From positions 7,440,001 to 7,504,000 of the forward strand of contig NZ_CP016793.1 of NCBI RefSeq assembly GCF_001701025.1: a stretch of 64,000 bases of DNA, read 5' to 3'. The stretch is from Lentzea guizhouensis. Lineage in GTDB: Bacteria; Actinomycetota; Actinomycetes; Mycobacteriales; Pseudonocardiaceae. The position numbers and the translations under genes are program-made. Positions 34,173 through 44,436 of this stretch are shown here, in pieces (the stretch's first letter is position 1; every line of letters starts with the position of its first letter). The notes beneath the pieces are model-generated. The model was not told where the DNA came from and searched no databases. It saw nothing but the letters and a program-made list of their open reading frames with translations.

Positions 34173-37100
34173 TCATCGATCGGTCAGACGTGCACGCAGC
34201 GTGGCCGCGAGGCCTGACACGTGCGGGGCGGTCAGCATCGACCAGTGGTCGCCCACCGCGCGGTGGGCGCTGACCTCACCGGAGTAGCTCCCGGCGAGCT
34301 TGTGGCGGATCCGGCCCAGCGCCGGGTCGCCGGTGTCCACGAGGAACACGGTGGCGGCACAGCGGACCGGGCGCGGGCGGTAGCGCAGCAGCGCCGTGAC
34401 GTTGGCGGTGAACCGGGTCCTCAGCACCCGGTCGCGCACCCGCGAGCCCTGCGGACCGCTGCCGAGCACGACGGTGCCGAGCACGCGCAGGCTGCCGGCC
34501 AGGTAGCCGGGGTCCGCGCCGATCGGGCGGTTCGCCGCGGGCGGGAAGCCGTCTAGCCCGATCAGGTGGTCGACGACGGCGCCCGCCGCCTCGAGTTGCC
34601 GCGCCACCTCGTGGGCGACGACGGCGCCGAACGACCAGCCGCCGAGGGTGTACGGCCCGTCCGGGTCGACGGACCGGATGGCGGCGACGTGCTCGGCGGC
34701 CAGCCGCTCGATCCGTCCCCGCGGGCCGGGTGCGGGATCGCCCGCCGCCGGGGCCACGCCGTACACGGGCCGGTCGAGGAGTGGGGCGAGCTCGCGGTAG
34801 GGGAGCACGGTGCCGAACGCGTCCGCCACCAGGAAGACCGGCCTGCCCTCCGGCGCGGGATCGTCGTGCAGCGGCACGATTCCCGCCGCCAGCCGCTGTT
34901 CCACCGCGCTGCCGGCCGCGGGACCGGCGAGGCGCACCAGCGTGCCGAACGTGGGTCCGGCGGCGAACTCGACGGGGGAGACGGCCTGCCCGGTCCGGTC
35001 GCGGACGCGGCCGAGCAGCGACACCACCATGAGCGACTCGCCGCCGAGCTCGAAGAAGTCGTCCTCCTCGTCCACAGAGGACACACCGAGGGTGGCGCAC
35101 CACAGCTCGGCCAGGAGTGCCCGGCCGGTGGCGGCGGCGCTTCGCGTGACCGGACCCGCTGTGACGGGCCGGTGCGCGGGCGTTTCGTCGTCGGGACTGG
35201 TATCGGCGAACGGGTGCGGCGGCAGCGAGCACAGGACCGGTGGCTCCGGCTCGTCGGCGGCCACCAGACCGGTCAGCGCCTCGTCGGCGCCGAGCGCCCA
35301 GAGCGCGCCGACGGCGGACAGCAGCGCCTTCTCGCCCGGTCCACCGGGCCGGTGGCGGTCGTCGTCCGTGCTGTCACCGCCGGACTTGCCGAGCAGTGCG
35401 ATCGTCGTGGGTCCCGCTGACCAGTCCGGGTGCTTGCGCAAGGTGCCGAGCATCGACGTGCCGGGTCCCAGCTCGAGGAACACGGTCAGGTCCTCGGCGA
35501 GCACGGTCGCCGCGCCACCGGTCAGGCGCACCGGGGCGAGCAGCTGGCCCGCCCAGTAGCCGGGGCCGAGGTCCTCGCCCGCCCAGGTACCGGTCTCGTT
35601 GGCGATCAGCCGGACCTTCGGCCGGGCGGCCGCGTGCCGGCGACCGCGGCGCGCAGCGATTCGGCGCCTCGCGCATGGCGGGCGAGTGGAACGCGTGCTG
35701 GACGGCAGCACGCGGACGTCGAGACCGGTGAGCGCGGTCCCGGCCAGCAGCGCCTCGACGGCCGCCGCCGGACCGGACAGCACGACCTGCCCCGGTCCGT
35801 CGATGGCGAGGGTCACGCCGTGGCCGGAGCCGATCCGGTCGAGCACTTCCGCGGCCGGGGCGGACACCGCGATCATCCGTCCCGGCGCCGACGCGGCCAT
35901 GGCGGACGCCCGCGTGTGCACCAGGCTCGCCGCGTCCGTCGGTGCCCACACCCCGGCGAGGGTGGCCGCCACGTACTCGCCGATGCTGTTGCCGAACAGG
36001 ACCGAGGGCCGGACGTTCCAGTCCCGCAGCTGCTCGCCGAGCGCCCAGCCGAGCGCGAACAGCCCGACCTGCTGGTGCACGGTGGACCGGAACCACTCGG
36101 CGGGCGGCGGTGCGGCGGCCACGAGCGGACCGAGGTCGACGTCGTGCGCCACCGACACGTGCTTGGCGATCAGGTCGAAGTGCTCGCGGAAACCGGGGAG
36201 CAGCCGGTACGCGCTCGCACCGGCGTTGTCGCGCAGCGTGCCCTGCCCCGGGAAGAGGAAGGCGACAGCGCCGGGCCGGGCGGGTGCGCCGTCGCCGGCC
36301 GAGTCGCCGAGGGCGTGCAGCGCCCGGCCCGCCTCGTCGTTCGTGCTCGCGACGACCGCGTGCCGGTACGGTGCTGCCTGCGCTTCGCCAGTGTCCAGGC
36401 GGCCGCGGCCACGTCGGTGCCGGGTTCGGTGACGCGCTCGGCGAGGTCGTGGCCGGTTCGGCGCAGCGCGGACGGGGTCGCGGCGGACACCGGGAACACC
36501 CGGTACCCGGACCGGGACCGCTCAGCGCGCCGCGGTGCCGCTTCCAGGACCGCGTGCGCGTTGGTGCCGCCGACACCGAAGGAGCTGACCGCCGCCAGCG
36601 GTGTGCCCCGGTCCGGCCACGGCTCGACCTCGGTGCACACCCGGAACGGCGTGTTCTCCAGGTCCAGCATCGGGTTGGGGCGGGTGAAGTGCGCGGTGGG
36701 CACGAACCGGCGGTGGTGCAGCGACAACGCGGTCTTGATCAGCCCCGCCACTCCGGCCGCCGCGCCGGTGTGCCCGATGTTGCTCTTGATCGCGCCGAGC
36801 CCGCACCAGCCGGCAGCACCGCTCGCCGCGCCGAACGCGTCGGTGAGCGCGGCGACCTCGATCGGGTCGCCGATCCGCGTCGCCGTGCCGTGCGCCTCCA
36901 CGTAGTCGACGTCGGCGGGATCCGTGCCGCCGACGTGGTGGGCGTAGCGGATCACCTCGCTCTGCCCCGACAGCGACGGCGCCGTGTAGCCCATCTTGTC
37001 GGAACCGTCGTTGTTGATCGCCGAGCCGCGGATCAGCGCCACGATCCGGTCGCCGTCGCGCAGCGCGTCGGACAGCCGCTTGAGCACCACGACCCCGACG

Positions 37101-37798
37101 CCCTCGCTCGGCACGGTGCCGCCGGAGTGCTCGTCGAACGGACGGCAGCGGCCGTCGGGGGAGAGGATTCCGCCCTCTTCGTACAGGTAGCCCCACTCGT
37201 CGCGGGGGATGACCGCGACGCCGCCCGCGAGCGCCACGTCGCACTCGTACCCGGCGAGGGCGCGGGCGGCCATGTGGGTGGCGGTCAGCGAGGTCGAGCA
37301 CGCGGTCTGCACGGTGACGGCGGGACCGCGCAGGCCCAGCTTGTACGCGACCCTGGTGGCCAGGAAGTCCTTCTCCCTGCCGATCACGGTCGCCAGTTCG
37401 CCCTGGCCGCTGTGCACCCGTGCGTCGACCACGTCCGCGCCCGCGTACACCCCGATCCAGCCGGGGAAGCGGGTCGGGTCGATCCCGGCGTCGTCGATCG
37501 CCGCCGACGCGCACTCGAGGAAGATCCGCTGCTGCGGGTCGATGCTCGCGGCCTCGGTGCGGGAGTAGCCGAAGTACGTCCAGTCGAAGTTCGCCGAGCC
37601 GGTGAGCACGCCTCGTGCGGCGACGAACCCGGGCAGGACCGCCTGTTCGCGGGCGGCGCCGCCGGACAGTTCCGCGGGCGTGTAGTGCCGGATGCTGTCC
37701 GACCCGGCCACCAGGTTGGCCCAGAGCGCGCGGACGTCGCCGGCACCGGGGTAGCGGGCCGCCATGCCGATGATCGCGACGGTGTTCTCGCCGTTCAT
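34173..37798 (-). pseudogene. Type I PKS module KS-AT-ACP-TE, interrupted by single-base losses
   Basis: KS: TVQTACSTSL (Cys), EAHGTATRIGDPIE (His), KSNIGHTGAA (His). AT: FPGQG near its start, nucleophile FGNSIGEY (N replaces the usual H), and HAFHSPAM, the malonyl-CoA-type motif. ACP: DDFFELGGESLM. TE: GGWSFGAVV. Four one-base losses break the frame, near 36375, 35697, 35666 and 35625; three of them fall in one 75-base stretch and restore the frame. Each looks like loss from a short G or C run. If corrected, the protein is about 1209 residues. The ATG at 37798 overlaps the P450 stop. It would add one malonate unit to an NRPS-bound chain without reduction (no KR) and release the product through its TE. 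Confidence 0.8.
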
Positions 37799-38943
37799 GC
37801 CGCGGGCTCCCCGACGGCGAGGTCCAGCGGGAGGTGGTCGAGACCGACGTAGGAGATGTTGGGACCCCACACGGCGGGGGCCGCCGCGAGCCGCGCGTCC
37901 GGGAACCGGATCGCGAGCCGCCGCAGCACGGTCGCCGCCTCCAGCCGGACCAGCGGCGCGCCGACGCAGTAGTGGGCGCCGAGCCCGAACGCGAGGTGCG
38001 GCCCGGCCTGTCCGTCGTCGGAACCGGTGACCGGGCCAGTCTCCTTGATCGGGCAGGTCTCGGCGGACTCGGTGAACACCGTGGTGCCCACCGAGAGCGG
38101 GACGAACACCAGGTCGCCCTCGGCGAGCCGGGCGCCCGCGAACGTCATGTCCTTCGTGACCACCCTGGCGACGTTGCGCAGGGGCGGCCGGGTGGCGAGC
38201 ACAGACTCCACGAACCGGGCCGTCACCGCGGTTTCGTCGTGCTCCGCCGCGTGCCTGAGCGCCTTCCACGTCGCCGCGTCGGCCAGCGCGGTGTGCACGC
38301 ACGAACCGAGCAGGGCCGCGGTCGTCTCCAGCCCGCCGAAGAGGATCATCGCCAGTGTGGCGGTGGTGGCCGCCCGGTCCTCGGCGGTGTCCGTCGGGAA
38401 TCGCGCCCACAGCGCGGAACCGGTGAGGCAGGCCGACATCTCCCGCATCACCTCGCTCGCCCGCTCGGCGTGGTCGCGCCGGTACATGGCGGCGAGGAAC
38501 GCGGACAGGTGGCGCGACCAGGTGTGCAGCACGTCCGGCCCGACGTCGATCCCGACGATGTGGGCCATGACCCTCCCGGAGACGCCTTCGGCGACCACGG
38601 GCACGAAGTCCGGGGCCTGCTGGGCCGCCAGCTCGTCGAGGCACTCGTCGACGATCGTCTCCACCTGCTGCTCGAGCGAGCGCACGGCGCCGGGGGAGAA
38701 CATGCGCTGCACCGGCTTGCGTCGCGTCGTGTGCTCGTCGCCGTCGGTGTGCACGAACCACAGCCGGACGAACTCGGTCAGCGCGTGGTAGTCGGCGCGG
38801 GACCCCTCGCTCATGTACAGCTCGCTGAGCCGGACGGAGGTCCGCGACGAGAAGTCCGGGCTGGCGAGCACCTTCCCGGCGAGTGCCCGGTCGGACACCA
38901 CCCAGCTCTCCAGCCCGTCGTCCCAGCTGAGCCCGTCAGGCAT
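37795..38943 (-). CDS. Cytochrome P450 (between NRPS and PKS genes)
   Basis: A 382-residue P450 with I-helix FGGLETTAALL (Glu-Thr pair kept), ESVLATRP at the K-helix (Glu present, Arg in ExxxxR spacing) and haem loop FGLGAHYCVGAPLVR. It starts at an ATG (38943) inside the end of the NRPS gene, overlapping by eight bases, and ends in a four-base overlap with the PKS gene. The tight sandwich means it is translated with both assembly-line proteins. It is probably a tailoring oxygenase or an oxidase acting on the chain; the substrate is not predictable. Confidence 0.85.
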   Translation of the reverse strand: MPDGLSWDDGLESWVVSDRALAGKVLASPDFSSRTSVRLSELYMSEGSRADYHALTEFVRLWFVHTDGDEHTTRRKPVQRMFSPGAVRSLEQQVETIVDECLDELAAQQAPDFVPVVAEGVSGRVMAHIVGIDVGPDVLHTWSRHLSAFLAAMYRRDHAERASEVMREMSACLTGSALWARFPTDTAEDRAATTATLAMILFGGLETTAALLGSCVHTALADAATWKALRHAAEHDETAVTARFVESVLATRPPLRNVARVVTKDMTFAGARLAEGDLVFVPLSVGTTVFTESAETCPIKETGPVTGSDDGQAGPHLAFGLGAHYCVGAPLVRLEAATVLRRLAIRFPDARLAAAPAVWGPNISYVGLDHLPLDLAVGEPAA

Positions 38944-41900
38944 CGGTACCGGCCTTCTCCACGAGTGTCACGAGCCCGCTCGGGGTCGGCGCGAGCAGGA
39001 AGTCGCGCAGGCGCACCGAGACGCCGAGCTGCTCGCGCAGGAGCCGGATCAGCCGCACGGCACCCATCGAGTTGCCTCCGCTGATGAAGAAGTCGGTGTC
39101 GGGGCCGACGTCGGTCGCCGGGCTGTCGAGCGCCAGCACGAACAGCGGGAGCACCGTGGTGAGCCCCTCCGGTTCGGCGGCGGCCGGCGCCGGTGCCGCC
39201 GGCCTGCTCGCTGCCCCGGCGGGCAGCGCGTGGGTGATGATCGCCTTGCGGTCGACCTTCCCGTTGTCAGTCACCGGGATCTGGTCGACCATTGCCCACA
39301 GGGTGGGGACCATGTAGCCGGGCAGCCGCTCGGCGAGCCGGTCCCGCAGCGCGGTCGCGGTGACCTGGTCGTCCACGGTGACGACGGCGGCCACGATGCG
39401 CTTGTCCGCGCTGTCCGCGTCGGTGACGACCACGACCGCGTCCTTGACCGCGTTGTCCTCGGTGAGCGCGTCGGCGACCGCGGACAGTTCGATCCGGTAG
39501 CCGCGCAGCTTGATCTGGTGGTCGCGCCTGCCGAGGAACTGGATCCGTCCTCGCGTGTCGAGCCGCACGAGGTCACCGGTGCGGTAGAGCCGTTCCGGTA
39601 CGTCGGGGGAGAACCGCCCGAACGCCTTCGCGGTTTCCGCCGGGTCGTCGAGGTAGCCGTCGGCGAGTCCGGCGCCCGCCGCGTAGAGCTCGCCGATCCC
39701 GCCGGGCGGGACGAGCCGGTAGCGGTCGTCCAGCACGTGCACCCTGGTGCCCGGCACCGGCGTGCCGATGGGCAGCGGGCCGTCGACCTCGTCCGCGGCG
39801 CGCACGGTGTGGGTCAGGGTGAAGGTGGTGTTCTCGGTCGGTCCGTACCCGTTGGTGATGATCAGGTCGGGATGCCTGGTGAGTGCCTTGGCCACGTGCT
39901 CGTGCGGCACGACGTCGCCGCCGGTGACCAGCTGGCGCAGGGTGGCGAACGCCTCCGGCCGGAACTCCTCGACCAGCCGGAACAGACCGGCGGTCAGCCA
40001 GGCGACGGTGATCTCGCGATCCAGCAGGAACGCGCCCAGCTCGCCCGGCGACGGGATGCCGGCCGGGTAGACCTCCAGCGTGGCGCCGTTCAGCAGCGCG
40101 CCCCAGATCTCCAGCGTCGACGCGTCGAACGCGAGCGGCGACAACCGCAGCATCCGGTCGCCGGGAGCCAGCCGGACGAAGTCGGGTTCGTGGACGAGCC
40201 GGGTCACCGCGCGGTGCGGGACGCACACGCCCTTGGGCAGTCCGGTGGAGCCGGACGTGAACGCGACGTAGGCGAGCGCGTCCTGGTTCGCTTGTGCGCC
40301 AACGGGCTCGCCGGTCCAGTCCGGCGTCCACGACGCGCAGAGCGGTACACCCCTGTCCGCGAGTCCCGCCGGGCCGGGCCCGGCGACCAGGGCCGCGCGA
40401 GGTGCCGCCTTCGCGAGGATCGCGTCGAGCTGCGCACGCGGCTGGTTGAGCTCGACGCCGACGTACGCCGCGCCGGCGAGCACGATGCCGAGCAAGCCGA
40501 CGATCTCCGCGACGGACCGCTCCAGGCCGACGAGCACCCGGTCGCCCGGCCGCACCCCCAGCTCCCGGAGCAGGGCGGCCTGGTGGCCCGCCGCGGCGGC
40601 CAGCTGCGCGTAGGTCAGTTCGTCGTCGCCGTCGCGGACCGCGACCGCGTCCGGCACCCTGGCGACCACGTCGGCGAACAGCTCACCGAGCCCCTTGGCG
40701 GGGAACTCCTCGCGGGTCCGGTTGAGCGCGTCCGCCAGCGCGAGCCGTTCAAGCGACGTGCACCGCACGTTCGCCAGCACACCGGTCGTGTCGCCGGTCA
40801 GCGCCTCGACGGCCGACCGGTAGTCGGACGCGAACGCCTCCGCCTCCGCCCGCTGCCAGACGCTCGTCGCGTACTCGAGCTGGCCGAGCAGCGTCGGCTC
40901 CGACCGGCCGAACAGCAGCGACACGTCGAACTGCGCGCCGCCGCCGTGGCCCTCCTCGACGCGCACGGTGACGCCGCCCGCGTCGATGCACTGCGGGATC
41001 AGTGTGTCGTGCAGGCCGAAACTGGCCTGCACCAGGGGATGCGCCCCGAGACCGCGCTCGACGCCGAGCAGCGTGACGACCTCCTCGAACGGCAGGTCGC
41101 CCATGTCGATGCTCTTCGCGAGCGACTCCTGCACCGACCGCAGGTACCCCGCCACCGGCAGGTCGTCGTCGATGTCCACCCGGACCGGGACGAGGTTGCC
41201 GGTCACCGCGACGAGCTCGGTCAGCTCGGGGGAGTCGCGGCCGAGCAGCGACACCCCGATCACCATGCTCCTGGCACCGGTCCACCGGCCGAGCGTGAGC
41301 GCGTAGGCCCCGAGCAGCACGGTGAACGGCGTGACGCCGGCGGCACGCGCCGCCGCCGCCACCCCGGGGCTGACCTCGGTGCCGAGGTCGACCGGGAGCC
41401 GGTCTCCCGCGGGGTCCTGGACGGCGGGGCGGGCGAGGTCGCCCGGCACCTCGAGCACCGTCGGCACACCCGCGAGGTGCTCGCGCCAGAAGTCCGCCTG
41501 CCGGTCCCACGTCCCGGCGTCGCGGTCGGCCGCCTGCTTGGCCAGCAACACCGAGATGTCGGGACCGTCTCCGGTCACCGGCGGCGCAGTGCCGTCGCGC
41601 AGCGCCGCATAGCGCCCGAAGACCTCCTTGAACACGAGTCCGATGGACCACGCGTCGAGGACGATGTGGTGGGCGAGCAGGACGACGGCCTGCCCTCCGG
41701 ACCGGTTCTGGACGAACAGGAACTGGTACGCGGGCCGGGCGGCGAGGTCGAACGGGCACCGGCCGCGCTCCGCGGCCAGGGCGCGGACGAAGGCGGGGAA
41801 CTCCTCCGCCGGGCCGTCGTGCTCGACGTCGTCGAGCCGATGCCGGTACGCGGGGTCGACCACCGGGGTGACCTCGTCACCCTGCTCGCGGTAGACCGTG

Positions 41901-42331
41901 CGCAGACCGGGGTGCCGCGCGACCGTGGCGGCGAGCGCCCGGTCGAACAGGTCCCGGTCGAGCTCGCCCTCCTCGACCACGCAGCTGAACACGAGGTTGT
42001 AGGGGGAGCCGCCGAGCACTCGCTCGGTCAGCCACATGCCCCGCTGGCTGGGGGACATCCGGTGCGGCGGGCTCGAAGGCACCGCCGTGTCCCGCGCCCC
42101 GGCCGGCGGGGTCTCCCCGCCGGAGCCGAACCGCGCCAGCACGTCGGCCAGCGGCGTGTCGGACAGCAGGTCGGCCACCGGGATCCGGAGACCTGCGTGC
42201 TGCTGTGCCAGGGCGGCCAGCCGCATGGCCCGCAGCGAGTCTCCGCCGAGGTCGACGAACGACCGGGCGGACAGCGTCGCCGGGGTGAGCTCGGTTTCCA
42301 GCACGCTGCCCGCGTGCTCGACCAATGACAC
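38936..42331 (-). CDS. NRPS, T-C-A-T (valine-like code)
   Basis: A 1131-residue NRPS that starts with a carrier domain (FVDLGGDSLRAM). It continues with a condensation domain (HHIVLDAWS, catalytic second His intact), an adenylation domain (AFTSGSTGLPKG; FDASTLEIWG; NGYGPTENTTF; YRTGDLVRL; NGKVDRKAI) and a second carrier (FFISGGNSMGA). My manual specificity reading is D-A-L-W-V-G-G-T-F-K, close to the valine code DAFWIGGTFK, so valine or a similar aliphatic amino acid is likely. The GTG at 42331 is chosen because GGAGGA lies six bases upstream. The N-terminal carrier would have to be loaded in trans, presumably via the free-standing condensation and carrier proteins encoded upstream. Confidence 0.87.
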   Translation of the reverse strand: MSLVEHAGSVLETELTPATLSARSFVDLGGDSLRAMRLAALAQQHAGLRIPVADLLSDTPLADVLARFGSGGETPPAGARDTAVPSSPPHRMSPSQRGMWLTERVLGGSPYNLVFSCVVEEGELDRDLFDRALAATVARHPGLRTVYREQGDEVTPVVDPAYRHRLDDVEHDGPAEEFPAFVRALAAERGRCPFDLAARPAYQFLFVQNRSGGQAVVLLAHHIVLDAWSIGLVFKEVFGRYAALRDGTAPPVTGDGPDISVLLAKQAADRDAGTWDRQADFWREHLAGVPTVLEVPGDLARPAVQDPAGDRLPVDLGTEVSPGVAAAARAAGVTPFTVLLGAYALTLGRWTGARSMVIGVSLLGRDSPELTELVAVTGNLVPVRVDIDDDLPVAGYLRSVQESLAKSIDMGDLPFEEVVTLLGVERGLGAHPLVQASFGLHDTLIPQCIDAGGVTVRVEEGHGGGAQFDVSLLFGRSEPTLLGQLEYATSVWQRAEAEAFASDYRSAVEALTGDTTGVLANVRCTSLERLALADALNRTREEFPAKGLGELFADVVARVPDAVAVRDGDDELTYAQLAAAAGHQAALLRELGVRPGDRVLVGLERSVAEIVGLLGIVLAGAAYVGVELNQPRAQLDAILAKAAPRAALVAGPGPAGLADRGVPLCASWTPDWTGEPVGAQANQDALAYVAFTSGSTGLPKGVCVPHRAVTRLVHEPDFVRLAPGDRMLRLSPLAFDASTLEIWGALLNGATLEVYPAGIPSPGELGAFLLDREITVAWLTAGLFRLVEEFRPEAFATLRQLVTGGDVVPHEHVAKALTRHPDLIITNGYGPTENTTFTLTHTVRAADEVDGPLPIGTPVPGTRVHVLDDRYRLVPPGGIGELYAAGAGLADGYLDDPAETAKAFGRFSPDVPERLYRTGDLVRLDTRGRIQFLGRRDHQIKLRGYRIELSAVADALTEDNAVKDAVVVVTDADSADKRIVAAVVTVDDQVTATALRDRLAERLPGYMVPTLWAMVDQIPVTDNGKVDRKAIITHALPAGAASRPAAPAPAAAEPEGLTTVLPLFVLALDSPATDVGPDTDFFISGGNSMGAVRLIRLLREQLGVSVRLRDFLLAPTPSGLVTLVEKAGTDA

Positions 42332-42418
42332 CGCTCGTCCTCCTACGGGCACACGCGTCAGCGAGGGGAAAGAAAGGGTGGGGAAGAAAACGGGAGATTG
42401 TTTCCGGGGAGTGGGACC

Positions 42419-42763
42419 CTACGGACGGGAGAACCGGGATCCCTGCCCGGAACGGGCGGCGTCGAGGAGTTGTTCCCGGCTGTACCCGCGGAAGCCCGGA
42501 GTCCGCGCGGGAGACTCGACCAGAAGTTCGGCGTGACCGCGGACGGTGCCCGCCCGGAAAAGGTCGACGGTGCGCAACGAAAGTCCGGTGCGCTGGTTCA
42601 GCTTTTCGACGAGCATGGCGAGGCGCAATGAGTCGCCACCCATGTCGAAGAAAGTGCTGTCGTCGTCGATTTCGCCTATTTGGAGTACTTCCTGCCAGAC
42701 CGAGCGTACGATGTCCCGTCTCTGGTCGGCATTGGACAGGTCGATGCCGGACAATTCGGTCAC
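42419..42763 (-). CDS. Stand-alone peptidyl carrier protein
   Basis: A 114-residue carrier protein with the phosphopantetheine motif FFDMGGDSLRLA and surrounding helices (VRSVWQEVLQIGEID). The GTG start at 42763 overlaps the stop of the condensation gene (GTGA). About 30 residues follow the carrier fold (ARTPGFRGYSREQLLD) and could be a docking tail. It lies between a free condensation domain and an NRPS that itself starts with a carrier, giving two consecutive carriers, a sign of in-trans loading or skipping. Confidence 0.82.
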   Translation of the reverse strand: MTELSGIDLSNADQRRDIVRSVWQEVLQIGEIDDDSTFFDMGGDSLRLAMLVEKLNQRTGLSLRTVDLFRAGTVRGHAELLVESPARTPGFRGYSREQLLDAARSGQGSRFSRP

Positions 42764-44121
42764 AGGGTTCCCTCCGGTGCGGTCGCGAGGTCCGCGGCGC
42801 TCTGCCGCAATTTCCCGAGAAGTTCTTCGATGGTGGCCGGATCGAACAGCTCGACCAGGAAGTCGAGCGCGAGCGTGATCCGGTCGCCCTCGGCGTCGCG
42901 GTCGACGCGGACGAACAGGTCGAGGTCGTACTTGCCGTAGACGCTCTTCAGCGGCCAGTAGTGCCCGGAGGTCCCCGGCGCCAGCTCGATGCGTTTGGGC
43001 AGGTCGTCGACGTTGACGAGGATCGGGGTGAGCGGCGGCCAGATCTGCCGGCGGCCGGGGTTCAGCGCCGCGGCGATCGCGTCGAGCGGGACGTCGGAGT
43101 CGACGAACGCGCCCATCGCGGACGCGCGCGCGATGCGCAGCAGGCCGCGCCAGGTGGTGTCCTCGTCGAACGTGATCCGCAGCATCAGCGTCGCCATGTA
43201 CATGCCGATCGCCTCGGCGGTGGCGGGGTCGTCCCGGCCGGGCCAGCCGAACGCGATCAGGAAGTCGCGCTGGCCGCTCGTGCGGGACAGGGTGCCCGCG
43301 AGCAGGGCGACCGCCGTCATGAACGGCGTACACCCCTCCTGAGCAGCGACGGCGAGCACCCGCGCGCTCAGATCGGCGTCCAGCGTGGTCGACAGGTTCG
43401 CCGCGACGATCGACTCCGGCTCCGCCACCGGCGGCCGGTCGTAGGGCAGGTGGACGGTCGTCGGAGCACCCCGCAGGCGCTCCAGCACCTCGGCGATCCG
43501 CTCGGGAGAGCGCTGCTGCCGCACGGTGCCCGGCACGTCGGCGGGATGGATGGCGGGGGTGAGCACGGGGTCTTCGCCCGCGAGCAGGGCGCGGTACACC
43601 GTGACGATCTCGGGTACCAGCAGGTTCCGCGACCAGCCGTCGAACGAGATGTGGTGCATCGTCAGCACGAGCAGCGTGCGGTCGTCGTCGACCTTGATGA
43701 CCTCGGCGCGCACCTGTGCCTCGGTCGCGAGGTCGAACGGGGTCCAGCAGAGCACCTCGACCAGGTGGTCGAGCTTCTCGCCGGTCCAGCCGTCGGCACG
43801 CGCGTCGATGAAACCGACGTGCCCGGGTTCACCGTCGGTCGAGTACTGGACCTGACCCGTCGAGGTGTCCAGCCGGAATCGCGACCGCAATGCCGGATGG
43901 CGCGACAACACGAGCCGCAAGGCGTCGACGAGAATGGTGTGGTCGACCGTTCCGGAGAAGTCCAGTACGGACGGGATCAGGTAAGTCGGCCGCAGTCGTT
44001 CGTCTGTATCGAGTACCCAGATTCCTTGCTGAACAGCAGTCGCCTCATACCAGACCCCAGTCTGCACATGGTTGTACGGCAATCGTGTTGCACCCCATTT
44101 GAAATACCAATGCTTGCGCAC
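42760..44121 (-). CDS. Stand-alone NRPS condensation domain
   Basis: A 453-residue protein containing a single condensation domain. The early motif TAVQQGIWVLD is followed by the active-site HHISFDGWS (HHxxxDG) and the DFLIAFGWPGRDDP segment. Length and motifs match a complete domain with no A or T attached. Translation as drawn begins with GTG at 44121 in an A/T-richer stretch; an internal GTG about 20 codons later is an alternative, so the start is uncertain. It is the first gene of the leftward cluster operon. It may join an acyl or aminoacyl starter to the carrier encoded next to it. Confidence 0.83.
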   Translation of the reverse strand: MRKHWYFKWGATRLPYNHVQTGVWYEATAVQQGIWVLDTDERLRPTYLIPSVLDFSGTVDHTILVDALRLVLSRHPALRSRFRLDTSTGQVQYSTDGEPGHVGFIDARADGWTGEKLDHLVEVLCWTPFDLATEAQVRAEVIKVDDDRTLLVLTMHHISFDGWSRNLLVPEIVTVYRALLAGEDPVLTPAIHPADVPGTVRQQRSPERIAEVLERLRGAPTTVHLPYDRPPVAEPESIVAANLSTTLDADLSARVLAVAAQEGCTPFMTAVALLAGTLSRTSGQRDFLIAFGWPGRDDPATAEAIGMYMATLMLRITFDEDTTWRGLLRIARASAMGAFVDSDVPLDAIAAALNPGRRQIWPPLTPILVNVDDLPKRIELAPGTSGHYWPLKSVYGKYDLDLFVRVDRDAEGDRITLALDFLVELFDPATIEELLGKLRQSAADLATAPEGTL

Positions 44122-44436
44122 CGGTATAAGCCCCAGACCCCAGTCGGATCTTCAACGGCACTGTGCCCCGTTTGCGTGCCGCCCGATCCGGTGGAGACGC
44201 TAACTCGGGCCCGGAGAAGTTGTCAACGTGTCTTGCTCGCTACTTCCTCCGCTGTTACTCTCCGGTCCTTGCGGCCCAGGGCGGGTGCCGCCATCTTGGT
44301 GAAACCGCGCAAATCGCTACGTGTGCGCCGATCACCTGTGTTACTTCTCCGTTCTGCCTCTCCCATATTTTGCCTGAACGCACACGTGCGCCACGAGTCG
44401 CGAATTCACAGACTTGGAACAGGGGATCCCGAGCCA
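44122..44436. promoter_or_regulatory. Divergent promoter region of the biosynthetic cluster
   Basis: This 315-base gap separates the leftward NRPS/PKS operon from the rightward P450-thioesterase pair and must hold both promoters. It contains A/T-rich patches (CCCATATTTTGCCTG near 44365 and GAAATACC near 44105). I see no clear palindrome, riboswitch or gene within it. Confidence 0.4.

Noticed and set aside
38813..42328. 1171-codon plus-strand open frame opposite the NRPS gene
   Set aside because: Low-complexity antisense of a gene with full NRPS motifs.
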